A stretch of 64,000 nucleotides of DNA, taken from positions 13,580,001 to 13,644,000 of the forward strand of contig NZ_JAPNKA010000001.1 of assembly GCF_026626635.1 (NCBI RefSeq), in the 5' to 3' direction. Of the stretch, positions 52,140-60,680 are shown one piece after another (the first letter of the stretch is position 1; the number at the start of each line of letters is the position of its first letter). The translations under genes and the position numbers were made by a program. The notes under the pieces were generated by a model. The model was not told where the DNA came from. It searched no databases and saw nothing but the letters and a program-made list of their open reading frames with translations. Source of the DNA: Archangium lansingense (lineage in GTDB: Bacteria > Myxococcota > Myxococcia > Myxococcales > Myxococcaceae).

Positions 52140-54119
52140 ATGCGGATTGAAGTGGGGGAACGTAGGCGGAAGAGTCTGGCAGGTGCGGCGCGGATGGCGG
52201 CCATCACGGTGGGATTGCTGGCCGTGTGTCTTCCCGCCGGTGCCCGTGCCGGTTCGTTCGAGCTGGAGATGCTCGAGCAGCCGGAGGATGCCCGGGAGGC
52301 CGTGGCCGTCCTGAAGAACACCTCCAACAAGCAGGTGATGGTGAAGCTCGTCTCCTACAGGGTTCCCTCGGGAACCGAGACGGCTCCGTTGTCATTGACG
52401 CTACTCGTCCCCGCCCCGTCCGGCGGTACCTCCCCCTTGCCCTCGAGGGAATTGCGGTTGTCGTTGGAGCCGAGGACGGTCTCCTACGTGAACATCGCTC
52501 CGAATGCGAAGGACCTTGAGATCCCGAAGCGCCGGACGGTGGTGGGCGCCCTCTACGCCTTCGAGGAGAGAGCGGCGGAGGCCCCACTCTACAAGGCGCT
52601 CAAGCTCACGCTCGGCCAGGTGGAGACGCAGCTCAGCCCGCTGATCACCACCTGGGCCCTGGACCATGTGTGCGACCTGTCCGGCACGTGCGCCTACAGC
52701 GCGTCGATTCCCCTCGCCACGATGAGCGAGGAAGTGCCGAAAACCCGGAGCCTGGTGGGTGGGCGCCTGTACAACGAGCACGGGATGATCACCGAGCTCG
52801 TCGAGGAGAAGCTGGCGAACCACACCCTGACACTGTCCTTCAACGGCCTCGAGGCTCCCGGCAAATATACCGGCAAGATCAAGGTGGGGGACAAGGATGT
52901 CGACGTCGACTTGAAGGTCTCCCGGCACTGGGGGTGGGCGCTGGCCGCGCTGTTGGCGGGTACCTTCGTCTTCGTCTTCCAGCGCTACCTCGGAATCCAC
53001 CGGAGCGTGGCTGTCTTCCGCAAGCGCAAGAGGCTGTTGCTGAAGCAGCTCGAGCAGCAGCGGAAGGAATTTCAGGACAAACTCCAGAACACCCAGGGGC
53101 TCGCTGACTACGACATCCAGAGCTCCGTCCAGAAGCAACTCGAGGAGCTCGACCGCAAGGTGCTGGCCGAAGCGAGGAGCGCCGTCGAGCCCATCGACGA
53201 GCAGAAGAGCGAGGCTTTCAAGGCCCTCGTGGAGCTCGAGAAGCTCGTGCCCCAGTTCGCCTCGTTCGCCGAGCCGCTCCGCTCGCTGGCCACCGCCCAT
53301 GAGTCCTTGAGCCAGAAGCTGTCACAGGAGGGCGCCGCCGACTTCCGCTACCAGTTGACGCCCCCCGTGGATGAGCCCCTCATCCTCGTCAAGGCAGGGG
53401 ACCTGTTGAAGGGCGCTCCCATCGCGGTGGACACCTTCGTGCAACTCGGCAAGGATGCCGACGCGCAGGCGAAGGGATTGGGGGAGTGGGGGAGGCTGGC
53501 GGGTCGACTGAAGGAGATCGATGAGGGCTTCGAGGAGCTGAGCAAGAAGGTCGCGGCACGGGACGAGCTGAAGGTCGAGCTGGAGCCAAAGCTCGACGAG
53601 ATCCGCACCAAACTCCAGAGCGCCAAGTCCATGCTCGGGAGGAACAAGAGCACGGCCGGGCTGAACGAACTCCTGACGACGGCGCAGGCCGATCTGGACC
53701 AGGTTGGCCTGGAGCTGGACAGGGACTCGAAGCTGGAGCCGAAGTCAAACGAGCTGACGCTGGGTCCGGCCAGGGGGATCGAGGCCGCGCCTTACCCAGG
53801 TTGGGCCCCCACCGAGAGCGGCCAGCGCGTGAATGAGACACCTCCGGGTGTGCGGGAGCACCTGGGTCTACGTTTCGGCATTATCGATCTCGATCTGCGG
53901 ATGATCGACGTGGTCCTGATCCTCATCGCCTTGCTGCTGGCCGTGGCCTTCGAGATCGATCAGCTCTACTCGGGGCATGTCTGGGGTTACAAGCAGGACT
54001 TCGCCAAGGCCTTCCTGACCGGCTACTGCTCACAGGGTCTGGTCGCCATCGTCCATGTCATCACCGGGCGGCAGGCCAGCTCCTTGCTGCAGCAGTTGAT
54101 TCAGGTCAAGCCCCGCTAG
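52140..54119 (+). CDS. Membrane coiled-coil protein, first gene of TIR cluster
   Basis: 659 residues; GGAG 11 bases before the ATG. Signal peptide to ~residue 37 (LLAVCLPAGARA), a beta-rich external region (~38-260), a membrane helix at 264-285 (WGWALAALLAGTFVFVF), then ~230 residues of long helices rich in Glu/Lys/Leu (coiled coil, KQLEQQRKEFQDKLQN onward), and two more hydrophobic segments at ~588-610 (MIDVVLILIALLLAVAFEI) and ~625-643. No known family. It looks like a signalling or pore scaffold whose long helical arm reaches into the cytoplasm. Confidence 0.6.
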   Translation: MRIEVGERRRKSLAGAARMAAITVGLLAVCLPAGARAGSFELEMLEQPEDAREAVAVLKNTSNKQVMVKLVSYRVPSGTETAPLSLTLLVPAPSGGTSPLPSRELRLSLEPRTVSYVNIAPNAKDLEIPKRRTVVGALYAFEERAAEAPLYKALKLTLGQVETQLSPLITTWALDHVCDLSGTCAYSASIPLATMSEEVPKTRSLVGGRLYNEHGMITELVEEKLANHTLTLSFNGLEAPGKYTGKIKVGDKDVDVDLKVSRHWGWALAALLAGTFVFVFQRYLGIHRSVAVFRKRKRLLLKQLEQQRKEFQDKLQNTQGLADYDIQSSVQKQLEELDRKVLAEARSAVEPIDEQKSEAFKALVELEKLVPQFASFAEPLRSLATAHESLSQKLSQEGAADFRYQLTPPVDEPLILVKAGDLLKGAPIAVDTFVQLGKDADAQAKGLGEWGRLAGRLKEIDEGFEELSKKVAARDELKVELEPKLDEIRTKLQSAKSMLGRNKSTAGLNELLTTAQADLDQVGLELDRDSKLEPKSNELTLGPARGIEAAPYPGWAPTESGQRVNETPPGVREHLGLRFGIIDLDLRMIDVVLILIALLLAVAFEIDQLYSGHVWGYKQDFAKAFLTGYCSQGLVAIVHVITGRQASSLLQQLIQVKPR

Positions 54120-54177
54120 GAAAACCCGGCGTACCCGCGGCGGTCGAGGCAGGCGGGCTCGCCGCGCAGGAGAGCAC

Positions 54178-55446
54178 ATGGAACCGAAGCCGTATCAGGT
54201 CTTCTTCAGCTACGCGGAGGCCAATCTCGCCGCGGTGGAGACACTGGCCAGACGGCTGCGCGGGGACGTGCGCGTCCAGTTCTGGTTGAAACCCTGGCAC
54301 GCCGTGCCCGGCATGCCGCTCCAGCCCCAGATGCTCGAGGCTTTCCAGTCCTCGGGCTCCTGCGCCATCTTTCTCGGAGGCGCCTCCCCGAAGGGCTTCC
54401 AGGACAAGCAGATCCAGCTCGCCATCTTGCGCCAGACGGAGGAGGACCCGGACTATCGCGTCATCCCCGTGCTGCTCCCGGGCATGGAGGCCGAGGACCC
54501 CGAGGGTTTCCTGGGGCTGTACACGCCGGTGCGCTTCTCCTCGCTGGATGATGAGCAGGCCTTCAAGATGCTGATGTGCGGCATCTTCGGCATCCCACCG
54601 ATCCGCCTGGATGGATTCGTGCGGGAACGTGTGGAGAAGGAAGCGCTGCCCCGCGGGCTGGAGTCCTTCCCCCGGGGACACGCGTTGTCCATCGGGGTCG
54701 CCAACTATCCCCGCTTCAGGCCCCTGCGCGGCTACACGCTCAACGATGCGAGCGACATGGCGGCCCTGCTCACGGATCCCTCCCGCTGCGGTTATCCCGA
54801 GGCCCAGGTGAAGCGGCTGCTCGATGGTGAAGCGTCCATCACGGCCATTCGCACGGAGCTGAAGCAGCTCGCGGCCAGGACGGGGCCGGAGGACACGGCC
54901 GTCGTCTTCTTCTCCGGACATGGGGGCCGGACGCCCGACGGACGCAGGCAATACCTCCTCCCCTACGATGCCGAACCAGGGAGGCTGGACGCGACGGCGC
55001 TCTCCATGGAGGAGTTCCGGGAGCTGCTCGGAAACATCCGGGCCGGACGCCTGCTGGTGGTGCTCGACTGCTGCCACGCTGGGGGTGCAGCCGAGTCCAA
55101 GGCGGCGGAGGAGGGCCTGGACGGACTGGAGCCGGGTCTCGACGAGGAGCACGTCCAGCTGCTCCGGACGGGCCGGGGCCGGGTGGTGCTGGCCTCGTGC
55201 CGCCCGGAAGAGAAGTCCTTCGCGGAGCGCGGCAGCCGCAACAGCATCTTCACCCACTTCCTGCTCCAGGCGCTCCGCGGCGAGGCGAGGACGCTGGGGG
55301 ATGGAGTGGTGCGGGTGTTCGACCTGTTCCGCCACGTCTCGGACAAGGTGCCCCCCTTCGTGTCCACGCTCGGAGAGAGACAGACGCCCTTGTTCAAGGC
55401 GGATGCCCTGGACAGCGATTTCGCCGTGGCGGTGTCCCGCAAGTAG
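54178..55446 (+). CDS. TIR-caspase (metacaspase-like) fusion protein
   Basis: 422 residues. N-terminal TIR-like domain (~5-130): YQVFFSYAEANLAAVETLARRL, VQFWLKPWHAVPGMPL and IPVLLPGM. The Glu used by NAD-cleaving TIRs is replaced (KQIQLAIL has Gln), so it may bind rather than cleave. C-terminal caspase-like peptidase (C14): HALSIGVANYPRFRPL, catalytic His248 in VVFFSGHGG, and catalytic Cys in VVLDCCHAGG (Cys298/299, the second matching the DxCxxG position). Lies 58 bases after the membrane protein gene and 57 before the TIR-STAND gene. Likely a protease fired on sensing; substrate could be a neighbour protein. Confidence 0.8.
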   Translation: MEPKPYQVFFSYAEANLAAVETLARRLRGDVRVQFWLKPWHAVPGMPLQPQMLEAFQSSGSCAIFLGGASPKGFQDKQIQLAILRQTEEDPDYRVIPVLLPGMEAEDPEGFLGLYTPVRFSSLDDEQAFKMLMCGIFGIPPIRLDGFVRERVEKEALPRGLESFPRGHALSIGVANYPRFRPLRGYTLNDASDMAALLTDPSRCGYPEAQVKRLLDGEASITAIRTELKQLAARTGPEDTAVVFFSGHGGRTPDGRRQYLLPYDAEPGRLDATALSMEEFRELLGNIRAGRLLVVLDCCHAGGAAESKAAEEGLDGLEPGLDEEHVQLLRTGRGRVVLASCRPEEKSFAERGSRNSIFTHFLLQALRGEARTLGDGVVRVFDLFRHVSDKVPPFVSTLGERQTPLFKADALDSDFAVAVSRK

Positions 55447-55503
55447 GGCTGAGCCGGAGGCCTGATTCGAAGCGGGGCCGCTGGAGGACTATGCTGTCCC
55501 TCC

Positions 55504-58500
55504 ATGGAGAACCCCTCGGCACCCGCGTCGCCCGCGCAGGCGCCCGCTTCTGCTGGCTGTGATGTCTTCCTGAGCTACAACCCGGCCGATCGGGCGGTCA
55601 TCGCGCTCATCCGTCGCGGCCTGGGCGAGCGGGGCATCCGTGCCTTCTACGACCAGGACAGCCTCGTCCCCGGCCTGCCTCGGATGGAGGGGCTGGAGAC
55701 GGCGCTGCTCGGGGCGCACGCGGTGACGGTCTTCCTGGGCCCGGAGGGGCTCGGTAGCTGGCAGAAGCGCGAGCGGGCCCTGGCACTGGAGCGTCAGCTC
55801 GCGGAGGAGAAGACGGGCCGCCGCTTCCCGGTCATCCCCGTGCTGCTCTCGGGCGCGGACCTGATGAAGGCCTCTGGGTTCCTGCTGCTCGGCACGTGGA
55901 TCGACCTGCGGCGGCCAGAGGATCCCCGGCAACTGGAGGCGCTCGTCCGGGCCCTGCGCGGCGAACCGGCGCCCGCGGTGGAGGCCACCCTCGAAGCCCT
56001 CTGCCCGTACCGCTCGCTCCAGGCCTTCCAGGAGGAGGATGCGGACCTCTTCTTTGGACGCGAGGTCTTCATCGAGAGCCTGTGGAAGAAGCTCGAGGGC
56101 CACGGCCTGGTGGCGGTGGTGGGCGCCTCCGGGAGCGGGAAGTCCTCGGTGGTGCAGGCCGGCCTGCTGCCGCTGCTGCGACGGATGAAGCCTCCGGAGG
56201 CCGTCTGGGAAGCCGTGGTCCTCACGCCCGGCCGTCGGCCCTTCCACTCGCTCGCCGCGCAGCTCATCCCCCTGTGGGAGAAGGAGATGAGCCGGACGGA
56301 TCAGCTCCGGGAGATGGAGAAGCTCGGGGAGGCGCTCGCCCGGGGAGAGGTGTCGCTCGGAGAGGCCCTGAAGCAGACGCTGAGGGACTCACGGAGCGCG
56401 GACCGGTTGCTCGTGGTGGTGGACCAGTTCGAGGAGCTGTTCACGCTCGCCGGGGAGCCCGAGGCCCACGCCTTCATCTCCCGGTTGCTCCAGGCCCCGA
56501 AGGACGCGCCGGTGAAGCTCGTGTTCACCCTGCGGGCGGACTTCTATGGCCGGGCCATCGCCGCCAACCGGGAGCTGAGCGATGCCATCCAGCAAGGCGT
56601 GGTGAACCTCTCGTCCATGACACGGGACGAGCTGCGGCGGGCCATCGAGGTGCCCGCGGCGAAGGGGGGCCTGCGCTTCGAGCCGGGGCTGCTGGAGCGA
56701 ATTCTCGACCAGATGGAGGGCCAGCCCGGCAACCTGCCGCTGGTGGAGTTCGCCCTCACCACGCTCTGGAAGGAGCGCGAGAACGGAGTCCTGCTCAACG
56801 CGCGTTTCGACGCCATGGGGGGGGTGGCGGGAGCGCTCGGGACGGTGGCGGAGGCGACCTTCAAGGCGCTGCCCGGCGATCAGCAGGCGGCGGTGCTGCG
56901 CATGCTGCCGAGGCTGGTGCGGGTGGCCACCGCCGGGGAGGAGGGCACGGACACGCGCCAGCGGCTGCTCTTGCGCGAGCTGGACGAGCGCGGCCAGCAG
57001 GTGGCGCGGAAGTTCGTGGACGCGCGGCTGTTGGTGATGGACCGGGAGCCGGGCACGAACGAGGAGACGGTCGAGGTCAGCCACGAGGCGCTCATCCGGA
57101 GCTGGGAGCGGCTGAGGCGCGCGCTCGACGAGCAGCGGGACTTCCTGGTGTGGCGCCAGCACCTGCGGTTCCGGATCGCGGAGTGGCAGCGGGCGAAGGA
57201 GGACTCGGAGCTCCTGCTGCGAGGGCCGCTCCTGCTCGAGGCCCGGCAATGGCTCGAACAGCGCCGGGACGAGCTCAACCCGGCCGAGCTGGGCTTCATC
57301 CACGCCAGCGCGCTGGCGAAACGGATGAGCCGGGCGGCCATGGCACCGGCGGTGGCGTTGGGGGTGCTGGCGCTCGTGTTCTTCGCCTGGACGTTCACGG
57401 ACCATTACCGCTTCCGCAATTCCATCCAGACGGTCGCGGATGAGAAGCTGCCATCCACGGTGGATGAGACGGACGCCGAGGCGTCCATCCAGTGGGTCGC
57501 CGCTCTGGTCCGGGCTGGCGAGGAAGCCGAGGCCCTCGACACCATTGCGCGGCTGTGGCCGGAGACGCGCGCCGAGGCCGTCGTGGCCATGGTGGAGCAG
57601 TTCGTGAAGCTGAATCGCCTGGAGAGGGCCAGCGCGGCCCTGAGCACGAGCTGGCCTCGCGATCATTTCGATTGGAGCTCTCGCCGGTGGAATACGCTCG
57701 TGAGCCTGGCAGAGGCCCTGGCCCGGGCGTCTCCCGGCACCGACTTTACGGGGATCCTGCGGTACATCGAGTCTCCGGAGAATCGGACGAAGGCGCTCGC
57801 CGCGCTCGCCGATGGTCTGCAGCGCGCGGGACAGAGCGACCGCTCACAACAGCTTCTCGAAGGATTCCTGCAGCAGGCCGAGCAGATCGATCCTAGTCGG
57901 CGGGGTGGCGTCCTCGAATTCATCATCGAGAATCTCTCGCCTGCGTTCAAAGCAAGTCCGTTGCGCGAGCCCCTGGCGATCCGACTGCAATCATTGCTCA
58001 AAGAAAATCCGGAGTCGTTGGCGAGAGCCCTCGTCAGTCTCGGGGATGTCCAGCGTGTGGTCAGTTTCATGGAACCCAAAGTACAGAAGGGCAAGTTCTT
58101 TCCTTTGGAGGCCTTCTATCTCTGCACGCTGCTGATCGAGGCGAAATCGCCCGAGACCGTGATGGAACTCGCGATCCGCCTTGCACAAGTGGATGATACG
58201 CGGAAGACAGAGACATGGGATACATTCAGTACTCTCGGAAACTGTCTCGCCGAGGCAGGTGAACTCCCGAGTGTGCTGACCCTGCTCTCCAGGTCGCTCA
58301 ACGAGAAAGAGCTCCAAGTGTTTGCCCCAGCCCGGGATCTCTTCCCCGGTACGCAGGACCAGGGGGAACGGCGAAGCTCTCCCACAGCGACTGCGAGAAC
58401 CCTTCCCTTCAGCAGGATCCTTCACCGGCCCTCAAAGAAACTCACTACTCTCCTAACCGAGCCTTCGATCATAAAGAAGCTCGATTCCATGACGAACGGC

Positions 58501-59202
58501 ATGGAATTCGTCTCCCTGGCTGCAGCCCTCCTCGTGGAGGAGCTTGCTCGCTCGGACCGCTTCGAGGACGCCCATCTGCTGGGCCAGGTTTTCTGTGAAA
58601 CGGAAGCAACCAATACCCAGAAAATATTGTTGGTGGCCGGCCTCGCTCGACTGCAGGCAGGTCAGCCTGTGAATACCCGAGAGCTGGTGGACCAGATGCT
58701 CAGCTGCGACGGTTATTCCTCATACGACATGATGGAGGTAAGGCCCTGGACTCAACTCACGGCCGAGCTCATCTTCGAACTGCTCAGCGTGCGCGATGCG
58801 GATGGCGCGGAGCGTCTGATCAATATGTACAGTGCTGCTCAGACCGAGAACAGAACACCCCTGCTGAAGTTCGTGATGCCCCGGCTGGTCCAGGCCCACA
58901 TGATGGAGACGGCGCTCCAGTTGGTGGAGAAGGAGTTGGACAAATCGCCGCTAATGGCCGAGATCGTCATCGCACTGGCTCGGGAGAAGGACTTCGAGCA
59001 GGCCACCGCGCTGCTGCTCGCGAAGATCTCCTCGGAGCAGGAGAAGTCGAGAGCGGCGATGGTGCTCGCCACGGCCCAGGCGGAGAGCGGAGCACTGCGT
59101 GCCGCCCACGCCACGGCGGACTCCTGCTTCTTCGCGGATCGGCTGCGTGCCTACACCGCCATCGTGAACCAGTACGCGACGAAGCAGGGGGCACCCCAGT
59201 AG
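55504..59202 (+). CDS. TIR-nSTAND ATPase with C-terminal membrane helix and repeats
   Basis: 1232 residues. N-terminal TIR domain (~17-135): CDVFLSYNPADRAVIALIRRGL, RAFYDQDSLVPG, and SWQKRERALALE with Glu90 at the catalytic position. nSTAND1 NTPase from ~165: CPYRSLQAFQEEDADLFFGRE, Walker A GASGSGKSS (207-215), Walker B LLVVVDQFEELF (~302), and VSHEALIRSWERL. One membrane helix at ~617-636 (VALGVLALVFFAWTF), then ~590 residues of mostly helical solenoid-like sequence (the likely sensor). STAND proteins oligomerise on ligand binding and activate the attached effector; here TIR would cut NAD+ or make a signal. Third gene of the cluster. Confidence 0.82.
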   Translation: MENPSAPASPAQAPASAGCDVFLSYNPADRAVIALIRRGLGERGIRAFYDQDSLVPGLPRMEGLETALLGAHAVTVFLGPEGLGSWQKRERALALERQLAEEKTGRRFPVIPVLLSGADLMKASGFLLLGTWIDLRRPEDPRQLEALVRALRGEPAPAVEATLEALCPYRSLQAFQEEDADLFFGREVFIESLWKKLEGHGLVAVVGASGSGKSSVVQAGLLPLLRRMKPPEAVWEAVVLTPGRRPFHSLAAQLIPLWEKEMSRTDQLREMEKLGEALARGEVSLGEALKQTLRDSRSADRLLVVVDQFEELFTLAGEPEAHAFISRLLQAPKDAPVKLVFTLRADFYGRAIAANRELSDAIQQGVVNLSSMTRDELRRAIEVPAAKGGLRFEPGLLERILDQMEGQPGNLPLVEFALTTLWKERENGVLLNARFDAMGGVAGALGTVAEATFKALPGDQQAAVLRMLPRLVRVATAGEEGTDTRQRLLLRELDERGQQVARKFVDARLLVMDREPGTNEETVEVSHEALIRSWERLRRALDEQRDFLVWRQHLRFRIAEWQRAKEDSELLLRGPLLLEARQWLEQRRDELNPAELGFIHASALAKRMSRAAMAPAVALGVLALVFFAWTFTDHYRFRNSIQTVADEKLPSTVDETDAEASIQWVAALVRAGEEAEALDTIARLWPETRAEAVVAMVEQFVKLNRLERASAALSTSWPRDHFDWSSRRWNTLVSLAEALARASPGTDFTGILRYIESPENRTKALAALADGLQRAGQSDRSQQLLEGFLQQAEQIDPSRRGGVLEFIIENLSPAFKASPLREPLAIRLQSLLKENPESLARALVSLGDVQRVVSFMEPKVQKGKFFPLEAFYLCTLLIEAKSPETVMELAIRLAQVDDTRKTETWDTFSTLGNCLAEAGELPSVLTLLSRSLNEKELQVFAPARDLFPGTQDQGERRSSPTATARTLPFSRILHRPSKKLTTLLTEPSIIKKLDSMTNGMEFVSLAAALLVEELARSDRFEDAHLLGQVFCETEATNTQKILLVAGLARLQAGQPVNTRELVDQMLSCDGYSSYDMMEVRPWTQLTAELIFELLSVRDADGAERLINMYSAAQTENRTPLLKFVMPRLVQAHMMETALQLVEKELDKSPLMAEIVIALAREKDFEQATALLLAKISSEQEKSRAAMVLATAQAESGALRAAHATADSCFFADRLRAYTAIVNQYATKQGAPQ

Positions 59203-59362
59203 CAGCTATCCTCCCGTTCTTCCTCCGGACTCGGGGTGGGGAGGCGAGTCGGCCCGCGGACACTCGATGAGCGCGAGCGCTGAGTATCCCACCATGAGCT
59301 GGCCCCTTGCTTGACGGGGTGGAGCGCTCTGTCCACGCTCGGTGGCTGGATCGCGCTCCGCC

Positions 59363-60181
59363 ATGGAAAAGGTAATCCAGACCTTCGAGGGATTGATCCG
59401 GAGAAGTCTCGCCCCTTCGGTGACCTTCTTCTTCGTCCTGGCCCTGGGCGAGCTCATTCGCGTCAAGCTGAACGGAGAACTGGCGCGGGACCATGTCGAG
59501 CGCTTCCTCAAGTTCATGACCTCCGAGCCCCTGGCGAAGTCGCCGGCGATCCTGCTCACCCTCGCCATTCTGGCGATCATCGGCTTGAGCTACGGACTCC
59601 AAGCCGTCCAGCAGGTCGCCTTCGACAACTGGCTGAAGGAGAACTTTCATCAGCCGCGGTGGCTCTCTCGGCTGGCGCGTTTCAAGTGGCTCGGCTGGCT
59701 CGAGACCAGCGATTCGAAAGCCCTGGTGGAGCTTCGGAACAGGGTGGTGCAGCGGATCAACGACCAGGAACAGCGGTTCACGGAATTATCCCCAGGATTG
59801 AAGGAGCTGAAAGACCTGAAGGAGGTCTCTGACTACATCCTCTACGAAATCATCGGGGGCATCGACCCGACGGACACACGCTCCTTCGTCGACTCGGCCA
59901 AGGCGGTGGGAATCTTCTTCGTCTCGGTCATCATCGTCTTGGTAGGCAATGCCTGGGTCTACCATCACTGGCTTTCCTGGCGGGGTACCCTGCTGCTCGT
60001 AGGGCTGGTGATATTCTTCTACTGTATGGGTTTGGAGGCGATCCGCACCCAGTACCGGGCGCGGGCCTTACGGCTCTACGTCAACTTCCTCGCCATGCCG
60101 CCACAGCGCATTCATCGTCTCCTGTCGCGTCCGGACGAGGGCAAGGCTCCCTCTTCCGAGGAAAAGAAGAAGGAATCGTGA
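59363..60181 (+). CDS. Polytopic membrane protein of the TIR cluster
   Basis: 272 residues from the ATG at 59363 (no strong SD; GTG at 59342 is an alternative). Membrane helices at ~18-35 (VTFFFVLALGELI), ~60-85 (ILLTLAILAIIGLSYGL), ~180-200 (GIFFVSVIIVLVGNAW) and ~210-230 (TLLLVGLVIFFYCMG), with a long cytoplasmic loop between 2 and 3. The C-terminal tail is cytoplasmic and charged. No family recognised; candidate membrane effector or anchor. Its stop overlaps the next start by four bases. Confidence 0.6.
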   Translation: MEKVIQTFEGLIRRSLAPSVTFFFVLALGELIRVKLNGELARDHVERFLKFMTSEPLAKSPAILLTLAILAIIGLSYGLQAVQQVAFDNWLKENFHQPRWLSRLARFKWLGWLETSDSKALVELRNRVVQRINDQEQRFTELSPGLKELKDLKEVSDYILYEIIGGIDPTDTRSFVDSAKAVGIFFVSVIIVLVGNAWVYHHWLSWRGTLLLVGLVIFFYCMGLEAIRTQYRARALRLYVNFLAMPPQRIHRLLSRPDEGKAPSSEEKKKES

Positions 60182-60648
60182 CCCGTCCCGCGCACCCGGC
60201 AGGCTCCTATGTTGGTCTCTTTGGAAGTGCGGGAGAGGACTGGCGCCGTCGCGCCAAGGTCCTTCTCGATGCGGCCAATGTACCCTGGCACGATCCCTCC
60301 GATCCTCGTTGGCAGGGCATCACTCACGAGAATGGAGATCAGCACCAGGTGCTGATCAACAAGCTGGTCGCCGAGGAGCACCAGGGTCTCCTCAGGGCAG
60401 GCTGTGTGGTCTACCAGCTCACCGGTGGCTCGGAGCCTCCGGCCTCGCTTGCGGCCCGCTTCGAGCTGGGCCTGCTCGCGGGCCGAGGCCTCATCACCTT
60501 CGTTCACGTCGAGCCGGAGGCACTGGGTCGCAATTACATCTGGGCGGTGCTGAAGCAGTATCCGCACCTCGTGCGCTGCGATTCCCTGGAGGATGCGGTG
60601 CAACGGGCCATCGAGAAGATGGGCCAGCTCGACCTTGGGAGTCATTGA
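60178..60648 (+). CDS. Nucleoside 2-deoxyribosyltransferase-like protein
   Basis: 156 residues; its GTG start overlaps the previous TGA (GTGA), so the two are translationally coupled. GLFGSAGEDWRRRAKVLLDAA, VPWHDPSDPRWQG and the acidic ASLAARFELGLLAGRG (Glu in FELG) follow the Nuc_deoxyri_tr2/NDT-like family, which binds nucleotides or cleaves N-glycosidic bonds. Its pairing with TIR proteins suggests a nucleotide-derived signal maker, sensor or degrader (inference). Confidence 0.65.
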   Translation: MTRPAHPAGSYVGLFGSAGEDWRRRAKVLLDAANVPWHDPSDPRWQGITHENGDQHQVLINKLVAEEHQGLLRAGCVVYQLTGGSEPPASLAARFELGLLAGRGLITFVHVEPEALGRNYIWAVLKQYPHLVRCDSLEDAVQRAIEKMGQLDLGSH

Positions 60649-60680
60649 GGCGGGTTCGAGGCGTGTGTCACACTTCTCGA

